Counted from the stretch's first letter, positions 44,129-54,062 are shown. The stretch: 64,000 nt of DNA from an uncultured Bacilli bacterium (GCA_934141145.1 CAKPCA010000003.1:1-64000), one strand, 5' to 3'. Notes: generated by a model from the sequence alone, not told the origin. A program made the numbers and translations.

Positions 44129-44923
44129 ATGAAAGGATTAAATAGTAAAAATAAAAAAAAGAACAAAGATAGAGTAATTACGATATTAATAATTTTATTA
44201 TTACTTTTTATTTCACTTTTTTATTTTATAAGTGATAATAGAACTAATATTGTATTGTTTAGTATGTTAAAAGATGCAAGTGCTAGTGTGTATAATGTGT
44301 TAGATATTTCTAAAACAGATGCTCTTGATAAAAATATTGTAAGTGAAATAAATAAAGATTATGAAAATCAAATAGAAGAAATGAAAAAAACATTAAATTT
44401 AAATAGTACAATGAGTGATAAATCATTCATAAATGCTAGTGTAATTAAAAGGAGTACTGTTTATTGGTACAACTTAGTAACAATTGATAAAGGAACTAAA
44501 AATGGTATAAAAGAAGGGTATGCGGTAATAAATTCAAGTGGTTTAATTGGAAAGGTTATTAAAGCAAATAAATATACTAGTGATATAAAATTATTAACTT
44601 CTAAAAATGAAGAAAATTATATATCTGCAATGTTTGACATAGATGGTACATTATATTATGGACTTATTAATGAGTATGATATTACAAAAAACGAATTATA
44701 TCTTAAAAATGTAGTAGGAGATTTTGATATTAATAAAATAAAAAATGTAAATGTTGTAACTTCTGGCTATAGTGAAGCATTTTCATCTGGATTATTAATT
44801 GGTACTATAATAGATGTAAAAAAAGAAAATTATGGTATTTCTAATACTATAAAAATTAGACCAAGTGCAAACTTTAATAATATAAATATAGTAACTGTAA
44901 TAAAGGGTGATAATAATGATTAA
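44129..44923 (+). CDS. mreC: Rod shape-determining protein MreC
   Basis: Scaffolds the lateral wall synthesis machine outside the membrane. 264 residues. N-terminal membrane segment (about 15-35, VITILIILLLLFISLFYFI), a coiled coil (about 72-92), and the beta-barrel domain with VNSGLIGKV-like text (AVINSSGLIGKVIKANKYTS) and VVTSGYSEAFSSGLLIGTI, the signature end. Starts on the base after the radC stop. mreB, usually directly upstream, is absent from the window. Confidence 0.92.
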   Translation: MKGLNSKNKKKNKDRVITILIILLLLFISLFYFISDNRTNIVLFSMLKDASASVYNVLDISKTDALDKNIVSEINKDYENQIEEMKKTLNLNSTMSDKSFINASVIKRSTVYWYNLVTIDKGTKNGIKEGYAVINSSGLIGKVIKANKYTSDIKLLTSKNEENYISAMFDIDGTLYYGLINEYDITKNELYLKNVVGDFDINKIKNVNVVTSGYSEAFSSGLLIGTIIDVKKENYGISNTIKIRPSANFNNINIVTVIKGDNND

Positions 44924-45398
44924 ATGCGTAATAATAATGCTTATTAGTTTAGCACTAGAAAGCATTATAAACTTAAATATTTCATTTACATCTTACTTGG
45001 TCCCACTTTTTTCTTTATTATCATTAATTTTAATATATAAATTTTTAAAATATAGTAAAAAAGAATACTTTATTTTTGCTATAGTTTCTGGATTTATTTA
45101 TGATTTAGTATTTACTAATTTTTATGTATTAAATTCAGTTCTTTTTTTACTTAATTCTTTTATAATATATTTTTATTTTAAAAAGATGAAATATAATTTA
45201 CTTAATATAATATTGATTACTATAATATGTTCAAGTATGTACAATTTAATGCTATTTACTTTATTTAATCTTTTTAGTTATAGTACATATTCATTTTTAG
45301 ATTTTTCATATATATTAGGTCACTTTATTATCATTAATGTTATATATATAATATTAGGTTACATATTATTAAATAAGACAAAACTTAAAGAATATTAA
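44916..45398 (+). CDS. mreD: Rod shape-determining protein MreD
   Basis: 160 residues with five or six membrane segments and little else, as usual for MreD. Position after mreC with an eight-base overlap and AGGGTGAT before the ATG at 44916. A recognisable region is SGFIYDLVFTNFYVLNSVLF (GxxxDxxf...lg..), the family core. Works with MreC and RodA/PBP2 in cell elongation. Confidence 0.85.
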   Translation: MIKCVIIMLISLALESIINLNISFTSYLVPLFSLLSLILIYKFLKYSKKEYFIFAIVSGFIYDLVFTNFYVLNSVLFLLNSFIIYFYFKKMKYNLLNIILITIICSSMYNLMLFTLFNLFSYSTYSFLDFSYILGHFIIINVIYIILGYILLNKTKLKEY

Positions 45399-45434
45399 CT
45401 AGATTTTATGCATATTATTTAATGGGTGAATAAT

Positions 45435-46058
45435 ATGACAAAAGTACATGAAATACAAAAAAGAATAAAAAATAAAAAAACAGAAGAAGTAAAAAAAGAA
45501 CCTAAAAATAATAAATTAAAGATATTTTTTATGAAATTATTAATAATTGTAAGTACTGTTTTAATATTAACAATAGTTATTAAAAATAATTCATCACTTA
45601 AAAATAAAATATATAAGTATGTTTATAATACTAATTTTTCCTTTTCAAGTATTAAAAAAATATATAATGAACATATAGGAAATGTTTTACCATTTCAAAA
45701 TGTATTTAAAGAAAAAAAAGTATTTAGTGAAAAGTTAGAATATAAATCTTTAAATGTATATAATAAGGGTGTTAAACTCACTTTAAATGATAATTATGCA
45801 ATACCTGCTATAAAAGGTGGTATTGTAATATTTGTTGGAGAAAAAGAAAATATGGGAAATACTATTATTGTACAACAATCTGATGGAATAGATGCTTGGT
45901 ATGGTAATTTATCTAATATAAATTTAAAGTTATATGATTATATTGAGGATAATAGTATAATTGGTGAAGCTAAAAATAATGAATTATATTTAATGTTTCA
46001 AAAGGATGGAGTAGATGTTAGTTATAAAGATGTTCTTAAAGAAAATAAAAATAAATAA
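45435..46058 (+). CDS. spoIVFA: SpoIVFA-like M23-domain protein
   Basis: 207 residues. Basic N-terminus, one membrane segment (about 34-52, MKLLIIVSTVLILTIVIKN), then a degenerate lysostaphin/M23 domain near the C-terminus (AIPAIKGGIVIFVGEKENMGNTIIVQQ, DAWYGNLSNINLKLYDYIEDNSIIG) without the zinc His residues. In Bacillus SpoIVFA holds the protease SpoIVFB inactive in the outer forespore membrane. The next gene is SpoIVFB, and the upstream genes are mreCD as in Bacillus (minCD lost). ATG at 45435 with GGGTGAA. Confidence 0.85.
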   Translation: MTKVHEIQKRIKNKKTEEVKKEPKNNKLKIFFMKLLIIVSTVLILTIVIKNNSSLKNKIYKYVYNTNFSFSSIKKIYNEHIGNVLPFQNVFKEKKVFSEKLEYKSLNVYNKGVKLTLNDNYAIPAIKGGIVIFVGEKENMGNTIIVQQSDGIDAWYGNLSNINLKLYDYIEDNSIIGEAKNNELYLMFQKDGVDVSYKDVLKENKNK

Positions 46059-46779
46059 CTATACTTTAATATTATGTTTTTTAGCACTTATAACAGGTTT
46101 ATTTAAAGAAATAGTAGTAGTATTTATACTAATATTAGTTCATGAATTTGGACATTTTATTACTATGAAAAAATACAAATGGAATGTAAAACAAATAGAT
46201 ATATATCCATTTGGAGGAATTACAAAATTAGATGATAAAATTGATAAACCATTAAAAGAAGAGTTAATAATTACTCTAATGGGTCCAATATTTCAAGAAA
46301 TACTATTTTTAATAATATATTTACTATATAAAAGATACTTAATAAGTGATTACTTATTTAATTTGTTTAAAGATTACAATTATACGATTTTAATCTTTAA
46401 TTTACTTCCAATAGTACCTCTTGATGGATATAAAATACTAAATGTATTTATAAATAAAATATTTAATTTTAGATATTCTTATGTAATAGGAATAGTTTTA
46501 TCTATAATAACTTTTATATTATTTATGTATATGTATAAAATAGATAGTAGTTATTATGTAATATTAGCTTTTTTGATATTTCAAATAATATATGCGTTTA
46601 AAGTAAGAAATATAATTTATAACAGATTCATACTAGAAAAAAGATTATATAAAAATGAATACTCAAGATTAAAGAAAATAAATAATGTTAAAAAAATGTA
46701 TAGAAATAAAAGACATATTATTAAAGATAAACATAGCTATAAAACAGAACAATTATATTTTAAAATTAAAAAAAATTAA
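46030..46779 (+). CDS. spoIVFB: SpoIVFB intramembrane metalloprotease
   Basis: M50-family site-2 protease; in Bacillus it cleaves pro-sigma-K in the mother cell. About 249 residues. Zinc motif LVHEFGHFITMKKY (HExxH-type, about residue 39), then IDIYPFGGITKLDD and PLKEEL, both diagnostic for SpoIVFB, and second ligand NLLPIVPLDGYK (about 130). The C-terminal region is basic; a CBS domain is not obvious. The start is uncertain (46015 or 46030) because it overlaps spoIVFA by ~30 bases; 46030 gives MFLKKIKINNYTL. Confidence 0.9.
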   Translation: MFLKKIKINNYTLILCFLALITGLFKEIVVVFILILVHEFGHFITMKKYKWNVKQIDIYPFGGITKLDDKIDKPLKEELIITLMGPIFQEILFLIIYLLYKRYLISDYLFNLFKDYNYTILIFNLLPIVPLDGYKILNVFINKIFNFRYSYVIGIVLSIITFILFMYMYKIDSSYYVILAFLIFQIIYAFKVRNIIYNRFILEKRLYKNEYSRLKKINNVKKMYRNKRHIIKDKHSYKTEQLYFKIKKN

Positions 46780-46794
46780 AATTATAGTAATAAC

Positions 46795-46825
46795 AAAAAA
46801 GGAATAGCAATTATTTCTTTTTTTT
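46795..46825 (+). terminator. Terminator after spoIVFB
   Basis: Twelve-bp A-rich stem with one G-T wobble (46795-46806 with 46812-46823), then T tail. Confidence 0.65.
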
Positions 46826-46835
46826 GTTAAGAAAA

Positions 46836-46853
46836 TGTAAAATTTATTTTACA
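46836..46853. promoter_or_regulatory. Operator-like inverted repeat TGTAAAA-4-TTTTACA
   Basis: Perfect 7-bp arms separated by TTTA, upstream of the promoter of the PrsW-like gene. Confidence 0.45.
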
Positions 46854-46875
46854 AAATTATATAGATATTAATTTA

Positions 46876-46884
46876 TGATATACT
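46876..46884 (+). promoter_or_regulatory. Extended -10 promoter (TGATATACT) of PrsW-like gene
   Basis: TG-n-TATACT, 30 bases before the TTG start; palindrome lies just upstream. Confidence 0.55.
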
Positions 46885-46914
46885 ATTATATACAATAGTA
46901 GGAGGTGTATAAAA

Positions 46915-47712
46915 TTGAATATAACTCAATTAATATCAGTATTAGGTGTATCTTTAATACCAACACTCGCACTCATTTTTTTGATTTTATATTCCGACAG
47001 AAAGAGTAAAGAACCTTTATTCTTAATACTTATATGTATCTTTTCTGGTATATTTACTATTTTTTTATCTTTGTTAATAAGTAAGTTAGTACTTCCTAGT
47101 TTAAATAATTTTAGTATATATTTAAGTGAACCAGAATTTAATTTAATTAAAATAATAATTTTAGCTATCATAGAAGAGTATTCTAAGCTATTTGTATTAT
47201 ATGTATTTATAATAAAAAATAAGGCCTTTGATGATATATATGATGGTTTTGTGTATTCTGCTATAATTGCACTTTCTTTTGCAGTTTTTGAAACTTTAAT
47301 GTATGTGTTTAGTGAAACTGATATATATTCTATGGGTTCACTTGCAATACTTAGAGATTTTACTACTATACCTTTACATCTTGTGTGTGGTATAATAATG
47401 GGGTGTTACGCAGCATTTGCTAAATTTTCAAAAACAAAAAAGAAAAAAACAGAAAATTTTTTCAAAGCTATGCTTTTGCCAGTAGTAGTACATGCTACGT
47501 ATAATTCGTTTTTTACATTCACAATTAGTTCATTAAGAAATTCAAATAAATTTTTGATAATACTAATAATATTTCTTTTTTCAATGTACTTACTTGGAAT
47601 ATTGTTTATAAGAAAAATTCAATATGTAAACAAATTGTTTATGAGTAATGATCCATATCCAAAGGAATATAAATATTTAATGAATAAAGATGAATTTAAT
47701 AAAAATATATAA
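46915..47712 (+). CDS. PrsW-like intramembrane metalloprotease
   Basis: 265 residues, TTG start with AGGAGGTG. Seven or so membrane segments. Family motifs in order: AIIEEYSKLFVLYV (EExxK), SFAVFETLMYV (FxxxE), TTIPLHLVCGIIMG (His), and VVHATYNSFF (HxxxN). PrsW proteins cleave anti-sigma factors in Bacillus (RsiW) and Clostridioides. No anti-sigma pair is adjacent, so its target here is unknown. Own promoter with a palindromic operator candidate. Confidence 0.85.
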   Translation: MNITQLISVLGVSLIPTLALIFLILYSDRKSKEPLFLILICIFSGIFTIFLSLLISKLVLPSLNNFSIYLSEPEFNLIKIIILAIIEEYSKLFVLYVFIIKNKAFDDIYDGFVYSAIIALSFAVFETLMYVFSETDIYSMGSLAILRDFTTIPLHLVCGIIMGCYAAFAKFSKTKKKKTENFFKAMLLPVVVHATYNSFFTFTISSLRNSNKFLIILIIFLFSMYLLGILFIRKIQYVNKLFMSNDPYPKEYKYLMNKDEFNKNI

Positions 47713-47727
47713 AATAGGGTGATGTTA

Positions 47728-48243
47728 ATGAAAAAGTTTGTACCAGATATGTACAAAAAAAATATATATGAAATTAATTATGAAAAATTAAAAAGTATGG
47801 GTAAAAAGTATTTATTTTTTGACCTTGATAATACACTTATTAGTTATTTAGATAGTGTTCCTACTAAGGAAAATAAGAAATTATTTGAAAAATTAAAAAA
47901 AATGGGATTTGTTCCATTCATATTTTCTAATTCACATAGTGAAAGATTAAGACCGTTTAAAGAAGAATTAAATGTTATTACTTTATCTGGTAATATGAAA
48001 CCATTAAAAAAAGGTTATAAAAAGGTTCTTAGCAAATATAACAAAGATGAGTGCGTATTTATTGGTGATCAAATAATGACTGATGTAATAGGCGCAAAAA
48101 GAAATGGTTTATATGTTATATTTTTGGATAGGATAAACGATAAGGAACCAATATATACAAAGTTTTGGAGATTTTTTGAGTCATTTGTATTAAAAAAATA
48201 TGAAAAGAAAAATTATTTAGTTAAAGGAAAATATTATGAGTAA
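47728..48243 (+). CDS. yqeG: YqeG-family HAD phosphatase
   Basis: 171 residues, HAD superfamily IIIA. Motif I YLFFDLDNTLISYLD (nucleophile Asp about 33), motif II FSNSHSERL (Ser), motif III Lys in MKPLKKGYKKV, motif IV FIGDQIMTDVIGAKRNGL. Relatives act as phosphatidylglycerophosphate phosphatases. AGGGTGAT puts the start at 47728. Overlaps yqeH by eight bases; the pair is conserved in Bacilli, but the usual downstream genes (aroE, yhbY, nadD) are missing. Confidence 0.9.
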   Translation: MKKFVPDMYKKNIYEINYEKLKSMGKKYLFFDLDNTLISYLDSVPTKENKKLFEKLKKMGFVPFIFSNSHSERLRPFKEELNVITLSGNMKPLKKGYKKVLSKYNKDECVFIGDQIMTDVIGAKRNGLYVIFLDRINDKEPIYTKFWRFFESFVLKKYEKKNYLVKGKYYE

Positions 48244-49252
48244 GAAATGTATAGGGTGTGGTGCAATTCTTCAGTCTGATGATAAAGATAAAATCGGATA
48301 TATAAGAAAAGAAAAGTTAGAAGATTCTAATTATTGTGAAAGATGTTTTAAAATAACTAATTATGGTGATTTTAAAAAGATTGACACTACTGGAGAAGAA
48401 TATATTGAAATATATAAAAATATAAATAAAACAAATGATTTAGTCTTATTTTTAGTAGATATATTTACACTTAATGATTCTATTAATATGGTAAATAAAT
48501 ATTTAAATAATAAAATAGTTTTAGTAGTAACAAAATATGATATAATTCCAAAATCAGTTAAAGAAAGTAAAATAAAATCAAAACTAAAAGAATATAATTT
48601 TAATAGTAATATAGTAGATATTGTATTTGTAAGTAGTAAAACTAATTATAATATGGATCTATTATATGAAATGATAAATGAGTATAAAACTAGTAATAAT
48701 GTTTATATAGCAGGTAATACTAATGCGGGTAAAAGTACTTTAATAAATAAGTTGATTGAAAATTATTCTATAAATGATAATAGAGTAACAACAAGTATTT
48801 TACCTTCTACTACTATAAATACAAATGAAATAAAAATAAATGAAGAGTTAACTATTATAGATACACCGGGTTTTATAGATAGAGGTAATATTAGTAACTA
48901 TGTAAGTGCAAAATTACTTAAAAAGATAATGCCAAATAATGAAATAAGACCAGTAACATATCAAGTTAATAAAGGTATAACTTTACTTATTAATAATTTA
49001 CTTCGTATAGAATATGTAAATGGAGAAAAAAATAGTTTTACATTTTTAATGTCTAATGATATAATAATTAGTAGAATAAATACTATAACAAATACTAGGG
49101 GTAAAGATTTATGCAAACATACTCTAGAAGTAAATGAAAATGAAGATGTTATAGTAGAAGGATTATGTTTTATAAAAATTACTAAGAAAGCAGTAATAGA
49201 TATATATACTGTTAATGGAGTAAGTATTTATAAAAGAAAATCTTTAATATAA
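48236..49252 (+). CDS. yqeH: Circularly permuted GTPase YqeH
   Basis: Ribosome-assembly GTPase for the 30S subunit. 338 residues. N-terminal zinc finger CIGCG...CERCF (about 4-38). GTPase motifs are permuted: G4 VTKYD (about 101) and G5 FVSSKT come before G1 AGNTNAGKSTLI (about 158-169) and G3 DTPGF (about 209). C-terminal RNA-binding region with VIVEGLCFIKIT. Starts inside yqeG with AAAGGA. Confidence 0.94.
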   Translation: MSKKCIGCGAILQSDDKDKIGYIRKEKLEDSNYCERCFKITNYGDFKKIDTTGEEYIEIYKNINKTNDLVLFLVDIFTLNDSINMVNKYLNNKIVLVVTKYDIIPKSVKESKIKSKLKEYNFNSNIVDIVFVSSKTNYNMDLLYEMINEYKTSNNVYIAGNTNAGKSTLINKLIENYSINDNRVTTSILPSTTINTNEIKINEELTIIDTPGFIDRGNISNYVSAKLLKKIMPNNEIRPVTYQVNKGITLLINNLLRIEYVNGEKNSFTFLMSNDIIISRINTITNTRGKDLCKHTLEVNENEDVIVEGLCFIKITKKAVIDIYTVNGVSIYKRKSLI

Positions 49253-49268
49253 GAAAGAGGGATAAAGA

Positions 49269-50549
49269 ATGAAAAAAGGGTTATTTGCAAAGTTAGTTTT
49301 ATTTGCAATAATAATGATTATATTTCCAAAGAATGTGTATGCATTAAATTTTAAAGTAGAAAGATCAGCAGATACTGTAAAACCAGGCGCAGAAGTTACT
49401 GTGTATGTAAAAGCAGAAGGTGTAGGAAATGATTCTTTAAAAGAATATAATGTATCACTTGCATATGATGGAACAAAACTAGAATATAAAAGTGGTACAA
49501 GTGATGTTGCTACTGTAACACAAGGTAATCCAATTGTTGTAAAAAATGGAAATGGTACAATAAGTTCAGACACAACAATTGCAACTTTAGTATTTGGAGT
49601 AAAAGCAAATTCTAAAGCAGGTGACACTAATTTAACGCTTACAAATTCTGGACTTAAAACAATAGCAGGTGAAGAAAAAACAGCAACTAATACAAGTTCA
49701 ATGATAAAGGTTGCAGCTCTTGGTTCAGATGCAACACTAAGTTCATTAAAAATACCAAATACAACACTAAGTCCAAAATTTGATAAAAATACACTTGAAT
49801 ATACAGCAGACATAAAAGATATTACTGAAATAACTATTAATGCCCAAGCAACAGATTCAAATGCTAAAATAATGATATCAGATAACTATAAGAGTTTAGT
49901 TAAGGGAGAAAATATAGTAAAAATATCAGTAACTGCAGAAAATGGTACAGCGACAAAAACATATCAAATTAAAGTAAATTTAACTATGACACCAACAGAG
50001 GAAGAAAAAATAAAAGCAAATGCATTACTTAAAAAATTATCTATAGAAGGATATGATATTGATTTTTCATCTGATCAAAAGAAATATACTTTAACAGTAC
50101 CATATAAAGAAAAGAAAGTTAAAGTACTTGCAGAAGCAGAAAATGAAAATGCACCTATAGAAATGGAAGGTACAACTTCTTTAAAAGTAGGTAAAAATAT
50201 AATAAAAGTATTAGTAACAAGTGAAGATGGTTCTACTAAAGAAACATATACTTTAACCATAACTAGAGAAAAACAAGAGAAAAAAGTTGTACAAACTTGT
50301 CCAGATGAAACAAGTACAAGAGAATGGATAGTATTCTCAGTAAGTATGCTTTTAACATTTACATTAGGTATTGTACTAGGTTACTTTGTATGTAAAAAAG
50401 AAGTTCTTAGAAAAATATTTAAAAAGAAAAATAAAAAAGAACAACCAGAAGAAATAGATACTCTATCTGATACAATAGAACTTGATGCTAAAAAAGTAAG
50501 CGATAAACTAATAGAGGAAAAAGAAGAAGAATTAAAAGAAGATAAATAA
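49269..50549 (+). CDS. Membrane-anchored cohesin/cadherin-like surface protein
   Basis: 426 residues. Signal peptide (about 1-26, ending VYALNF). A cohesin-like beta-sandwich follows (about 27-155: VKPGAEVTVYVKAEG, YNVSLAYDGTKLEYKSG, ATLVFGVKANSKAGDTNLTL). Then two cadherin-like Big domains with the typical openings ATLSSLKIPNTTLSPKFDK and KKLSIEGYDIDFSSDQKKY (each ending in TYTL/TYQI). One membrane segment near 352-374 is followed by a basic, then acidic cytoplasmic tail. So the protein displays three Ig-like domains outside. Partner unknown; no dockerin seen here. Confidence 0.8.
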   Translation: MKKGLFAKLVLFAIIMIIFPKNVYALNFKVERSADTVKPGAEVTVYVKAEGVGNDSLKEYNVSLAYDGTKLEYKSGTSDVATVTQGNPIVVKNGNGTISSDTTIATLVFGVKANSKAGDTNLTLTNSGLKTIAGEEKTATNTSSMIKVAALGSDATLSSLKIPNTTLSPKFDKNTLEYTADIKDITEITINAQATDSNAKIMISDNYKSLVKGENIVKISVTAENGTATKTYQIKVNLTMTPTEEEKIKANALLKKLSIEGYDIDFSSDQKKYTLTVPYKEKKVKVLAEAENENAPIEMEGTTSLKVGKNIIKVLVTSEDGSTKETYTLTITREKQEKKVVQTCPDETSTREWIVFSVSMLLTFTLGIVLGYFVCKKEVLRKIFKKKNKKEQPEEIDTLSDTIELDAKKVSDKLIEEKEEELKEDK

Positions 50550-50592
50550 AAAAGACTGAGCTTAATAGTAATTATTTAAGCCCAGTTTTTTA
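50547..50592. terminator. Bidirectional terminator
   Basis: Eleven-position stem with one mismatch (50555-50565 with 50576-50586), A run before and T run after; lies within the last codons of the convergent - strand gene. Confidence 0.65.
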
Positions 50593-51098
50593 TTTGTACT
50601 ATCTATAAATAAAGAATTTTTTATTGGATAGTAGGTTAAATATGAAAATGTGAATGTTATAAATATCATAGCTAATAATGAATATTTATTTAAGATATAA
50701 TAATCTTGAGAACTAGTTTGAATTTTATAATTGAATATAGTTGATAAAACTATGCTAATAAAATATAAAGATAAAGTTATAATGGTATTATATCCAAATA
50801 TATAATATATTGGCAAATAAATAATTAAAAATATTACTATATTAAAAATTAATGTGAGAGACACAGAAGACATAAAATTTTTAACTTTCAAATTAGTTAA
50901 TTTAATTATTATTAACTCTATTAAGGCATAAATGATATAGCTCATATTAATCATTTTCATATGTTCAAATATTGATTCATTTACAGGAAAAAATAATGAA
51001 GTTATAAACCTAGGAAAAATATCATATCCAAAATGAGTAAAACAACTTATTAAAAATATAGATATTGCACTAATAAATTTTAATTTTTTTATAGTCAT
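50562..51098 (-). CDS. DUF6512-like multi-pass membrane protein
   Basis: 178 residues with five or six membrane segments. The stretch LFFPVNESIFEHMKM (about 36-50) after HFGYDIFP matches the conserved FxPVNESxWEH motif of DUF6512 proteins, of unknown function. AAGGAGAA precedes the ATG on the - strand. Convergent with the cohesin-like gene and divergent from dnaG; its stop lies inside the shared terminator. Confidence 0.72.
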   Translation of the reverse strand: MTIKKLKFISAISIFLISCFTHFGYDIFPRFITSLFFPVNESIFEHMKMINMSYIIYALIELIIIKLTNLKVKNFMSSVSLTLIFNIVIFLIIYLPIYYIFGYNTIITLSLYFISIVLSTIFNYKIQTSSQDYYILNKYSLLAMIFITFTFSYLTYYPIKNSLFIDSTNKKLGLNNYY

Positions 51099-51135
51099 AA
51101 AATTCTCCTTTACAGTCTAATATAGGCAATTTTTA

Positions 51136-51168
51136 TGTAAATATTACAAAAAAATAGTAAAATTTTAC
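51136..51168. promoter_or_regulatory. Two tandem palindromes in the DUF6512/dnaG divergent region
   Basis: TGTAA-ATA-TTACA (51136-51148) and the perfect 12-base palindrome GTAAAATTTTAC (51157-51168), eight bases apart. Possible operator for one or both genes; no consensus promoter was recognised in this 139-base gap. Confidence 0.4.
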
Positions 51169-51237
51169 ACTTTTTTTCATTTTTTAGGGGATTTTTGATT
51201 AAAAAGAGAGAATATATATATTGGAAGTGGTTTTTTT

Positions 51238-52974
51238 ATGTCTAAGATTTCTTATGAGGAGATACTTAGTATTCAAAGAAAGGTAAATATAGTAGATATA
51301 GTAAAGGATTATGTTCCACTTACACAAAAAGGAAGAAATTATTTTGGGGTTTGTCCTTTTCATGATGATCATAATCCGTCTATGAGTGTGTCACCTGAAA
51401 AACAAATGTATAAATGTTTTGTATGCGGCGCATCTGGAAATGTATTTAACTTTGTTATGGAATATGAAAAAGTATCATATTATGAGGCTGTAAAAATAGT
51501 CGCAGATAAAATTGGTATAACTATTGATATTGGTAATATAAAAAGAGAAGAAATAAAGAAATCTCCATTATATGATATGTATGATATTTCATATAAGTTA
51601 TATCAAAATAATTTAAATACAAAATATGGTAAAGATGCAAAAGAATATTTAAAAAATAGAAACATGGATAATGATATTATTAAAGAATTTAAAATAGGAT
51701 TATCTACAACAGGTACTGAAATATCTTCTATTTTATTAAAAAAAGGATATAAAGAAGATGAATTATTATCTTCTGGTCTATGTTATAAAACATCTAATGG
51801 ATTACATGATATATACAAAAATAGAATTATGTTTCCACTTATGGATTTAAATGGTAATGTAGTCGCATTTTCTGGAAGAATATATAATGAAAAAAGTGAT
51901 AATAAATATATTAACACTTCAGAAACGGATATATTTAAAAAAGGTAATTTATTATATAATTATCATATTGCGAAAGAAGAAGCGAGAAAAGAAAAAAGTA
52001 TTATTGTTGTAGAAGGATTTATGGATGTAATAAGACTTAGTACAATTGGTGTTAGAAATGTAGTCGCACTAATGGGAACAGCACTTACTAAAAATCAAGC
52101 AAATTTAATTAGAAAACTATCTTCAAATATTATACTTATGTTTGACGGAGATGGAGCGGGTGATAAAGCAACATTATCATTTATAAATGCTTTTGATGAT
52201 AGTGACGCTACTATAAAAGTAGTAAGACTAGAAGATAATTTAGATCCAGATGAGTATATACTTACAAAAGGTAAAGATAAGTTATTAGATCATTTACTTC
52301 ATCCAATGAATAAAATAAGTTACAAATTAGATAAATTAAAAGATGATATTAATTTTAATGATAGTATAGATGTTTCAAAATATGTAAATTTAGCAGTAAA
52401 AGAACTAGAAAAAATAGACGATGATATAGTAAGAGGAATAGAAACTAAAAAAGTATCTAGCTTAACAGGCATAAGTGTAGAAAAATTAAATTCAAGTATG
52501 AATTTAGAAAAAAACGAACCAGTTATCAAATTTGAAATAAAAAAAGAAAATATAAAAGTAGATAAGTATGATAAAGCATCTAAGTATATTATTTACAATA
52601 TGATTAAAAATAATAGTATAATATTATATTATTATAATAATTTATCATATTTACCTAATAATCTTTATAGAAAACTTGCAAATGAAATAGTACTATTTTA
52701 TAAGAAATTTAATAGCTTTACTATAACAGATTTTGTAACTTACTTAGAAGATAAAAAAGAATTAATTGATTTAATTAATAAAATAGATGATATGGATATA
52801 AAACCAGTTTCTGAACTTAATGAAATAGATGGATATTTTAAAACAATTAGAGAGTACACATATAAAAAAGAAATAAATGATTTAACTATTAAACTAAAAA
52901 CTGAAACAAATAAAATAAAAAGACAAGAAATTGCACAGAAAATAGTTGAAATAAAAATGAAGGAGAGTATGTAA
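51238..52974 (+). CDS. dnaG: DNA primase DnaG
   Basis: Makes RNA primers for replication. 578 residues. CHC2 zinc ribbon [11 protein letters not shown]...[11 protein letters not shown] (about 38-65), TOPRIM core with [13 protein letters not shown] (catalytic Glu) and [12 protein letters not shown] (DxD), and a helical C-terminal helicase-binding region. Normal length. Weak GGAAGTGG ribosome site. First gene of the macromolecular-synthesis operon dnaG-rpoD-trmK. Confidence 0.96.
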   Translation: MSKISYEEILSIQRKVNIVDIVKDYVPLTQKGRNYFGVCPFHDDHNPSMSVSPEKQMYKCFVCGASGNVFNFVMEYEKVSYYEAVKIVADKIGITIDIGNIKREEIKKSPLYDMYDISYKLYQNNLNTKYGKDAKEYLKNRNMDNDIIKEFKIGLSTTGTEISSILLKKGYKEDELLSSGLCYKTSNGLHDIYKNRIMFPLMDLNGNVVAFSGRIYNEKSDNKYINTSETDIFKKGNLLYNYHIAKEEARKEKSIIVVEGFMDVIRLSTIGVRNVVALMGTALTKNQANLIRKLSSNIILMFDGDGAGDKATLSFINAFDDSDATIKVVRLEDNLDPDEYILTKGKDKLLDHLLHPMNKISYKLDKLKDDINFNDSIDVSKYVNLAVKELEKIDDDIVRGIETKKVSSLTGISVEKLNSSMNLEKNEPVIKFEIKKENIKVDKYDKASKYIIYNMIKNNSIILYYYNNLSYLPNNLYRKLANEIVLFYKKFNSFTITDFVTYLEDKKELIDLINKIDDMDIKPVSELNEIDGYFKTIREYTYKKEINDLTIKLKTETNKIKRQEIAQKIVEIKMKESM

Positions 52975-52975
52975 T

Positions 52976-54061
52976 ATGAATGAATTAAAAACTTTTGAAG
53001 AAAGAAAGAACGAATTATTAAAAAAAGGAAAAGAAAATGGCTTTTTAACTTTTGAAGAACTTGCTAATACATTAAAAGGTCTTGAAATGGATGCAGAAAG
53101 TTTAGATGAATTATATAACTTTTTACATGATAATAATATAGAGGTAGTTGCTGAAAGTGAACCAGATAGTGATTCTGACTCTGGTGATGGTGATTTATTA
53201 CTTGAGGATATTTCACTTCCAAAAAATTTAAGTATAAATGATCCAGTAAGAATGTATTTAAAAGAAATTGGTAGAATAAGTCTTTTATCTACAGAAGAAG
53301 AATTAGAATTATCAAAAAGAATTGAAGAAGGTGACGAAGAAGCTAAATCAATACTTGCAGAAGCAAATCTTAGACTTGTTGTATCTATTGCAAAAAGATA
53401 TGTAGGTAGAAATTTATCATTTCTAGATCTTATTCAAGAAGGTAATATTGGTCTTATGAAAGCAGTAGATAAATTTGATTCATCAAAAGGATATAAATTT
53501 TCAACATATGCAACATGGTGGATACGTCAAGCAATAACAAGAGCAATCGCTGACCAAGCAAGAACAATAAGAATACCAGTTCACATGGTAGAAACTATTA
53601 ATAAACTAAAAAGAGTTCAAAGACAATTAACTCTAGAACTTGATAGAGAACCTACAGAAGAAGAAATAAGTAAAGAACTTGGTATTCCAGAAGATAAGGT
53701 TCGTGAAATAATAAAAATATCACTTGATCCATTATCACTTGAAACACCTATTGGTGAAGAAGATGATTCTCACTTAGGAGATTTTGTTAAAGATGAGAAT
53801 AGTTTAAGTCCAGAAGAGTATGCTATAAATGAAGTATTAAAAGATGAAATATCAGAGTTATTATTAACATTAACAGAAAGAGAGGAACAAGTAATTAAAT
53901 TAAGATTTGGTCTTGTAGATGGAACTTGTAGAACACTAGAAGAAGTAGGTACAATATTTGGTGTTACAAGAGAGAGAATAAGACAGATAGAAGCAAAAGC
54001 ATTAAGAAAACTTCGTCATCCATCTAGAAGCAAAAAATTAAAAGATTACTTGGTAGATTAA
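52976..54061 (+). CDS. rpoD: Primary sigma factor RpoD/SigA
   Basis: Housekeeping sigma factor, 361 residues. Region 1.1 with an acidic stretch ([12 protein letters not shown]), region 1.2 [17 protein letters not shown], region 2 [21 protein letters not shown] and [17 protein letters not shown], region 3.0 with HMVET (about 202-206), whose His and Glu contact the TG of extended -10 promoters, and region 4 [20 protein letters not shown]. This matches the TGnTATAAT promoters common in this window. Two bases after dnaG. Confidence 0.97.
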   Translation: MNELKTFEERKNELLKKGKENGFLTFEELANTLKGLEMDAESLDELYNFLHDNNIEVVAESEPDSDSDSGDGDLLLEDISLPKNLSINDPVRMYLKEIGRISLLSTEEELELSKRIEEGDEEAKSILAEANLRLVVSIAKRYVGRNLSFLDLIQEGNIGLMKAVDKFDSSKGYKFSTYATWWIRQAITRAIADQARTIRIPVHMVETINKLKRVQRQLTLELDREPTEEEISKELGIPEDKVREIIKISLDPLSLETPIGEEDDSHLGDFVKDENSLSPEEYAINEVLKDEISELLLTLTEREEQVIKLRFGLVDGTCRTLEEVGTIFGVTRERIRQIEAKALRKLRHPSRSKKLKDYLVD

Positions 54062-54062
54062 T

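Noticed and set aside
49244..49813. 189-codon - strand frame opposite the cohesin-like gene
   Set aside because: The + strand gene has a signal peptide, RBS and recognisable domains; the - strand product resembles no family.
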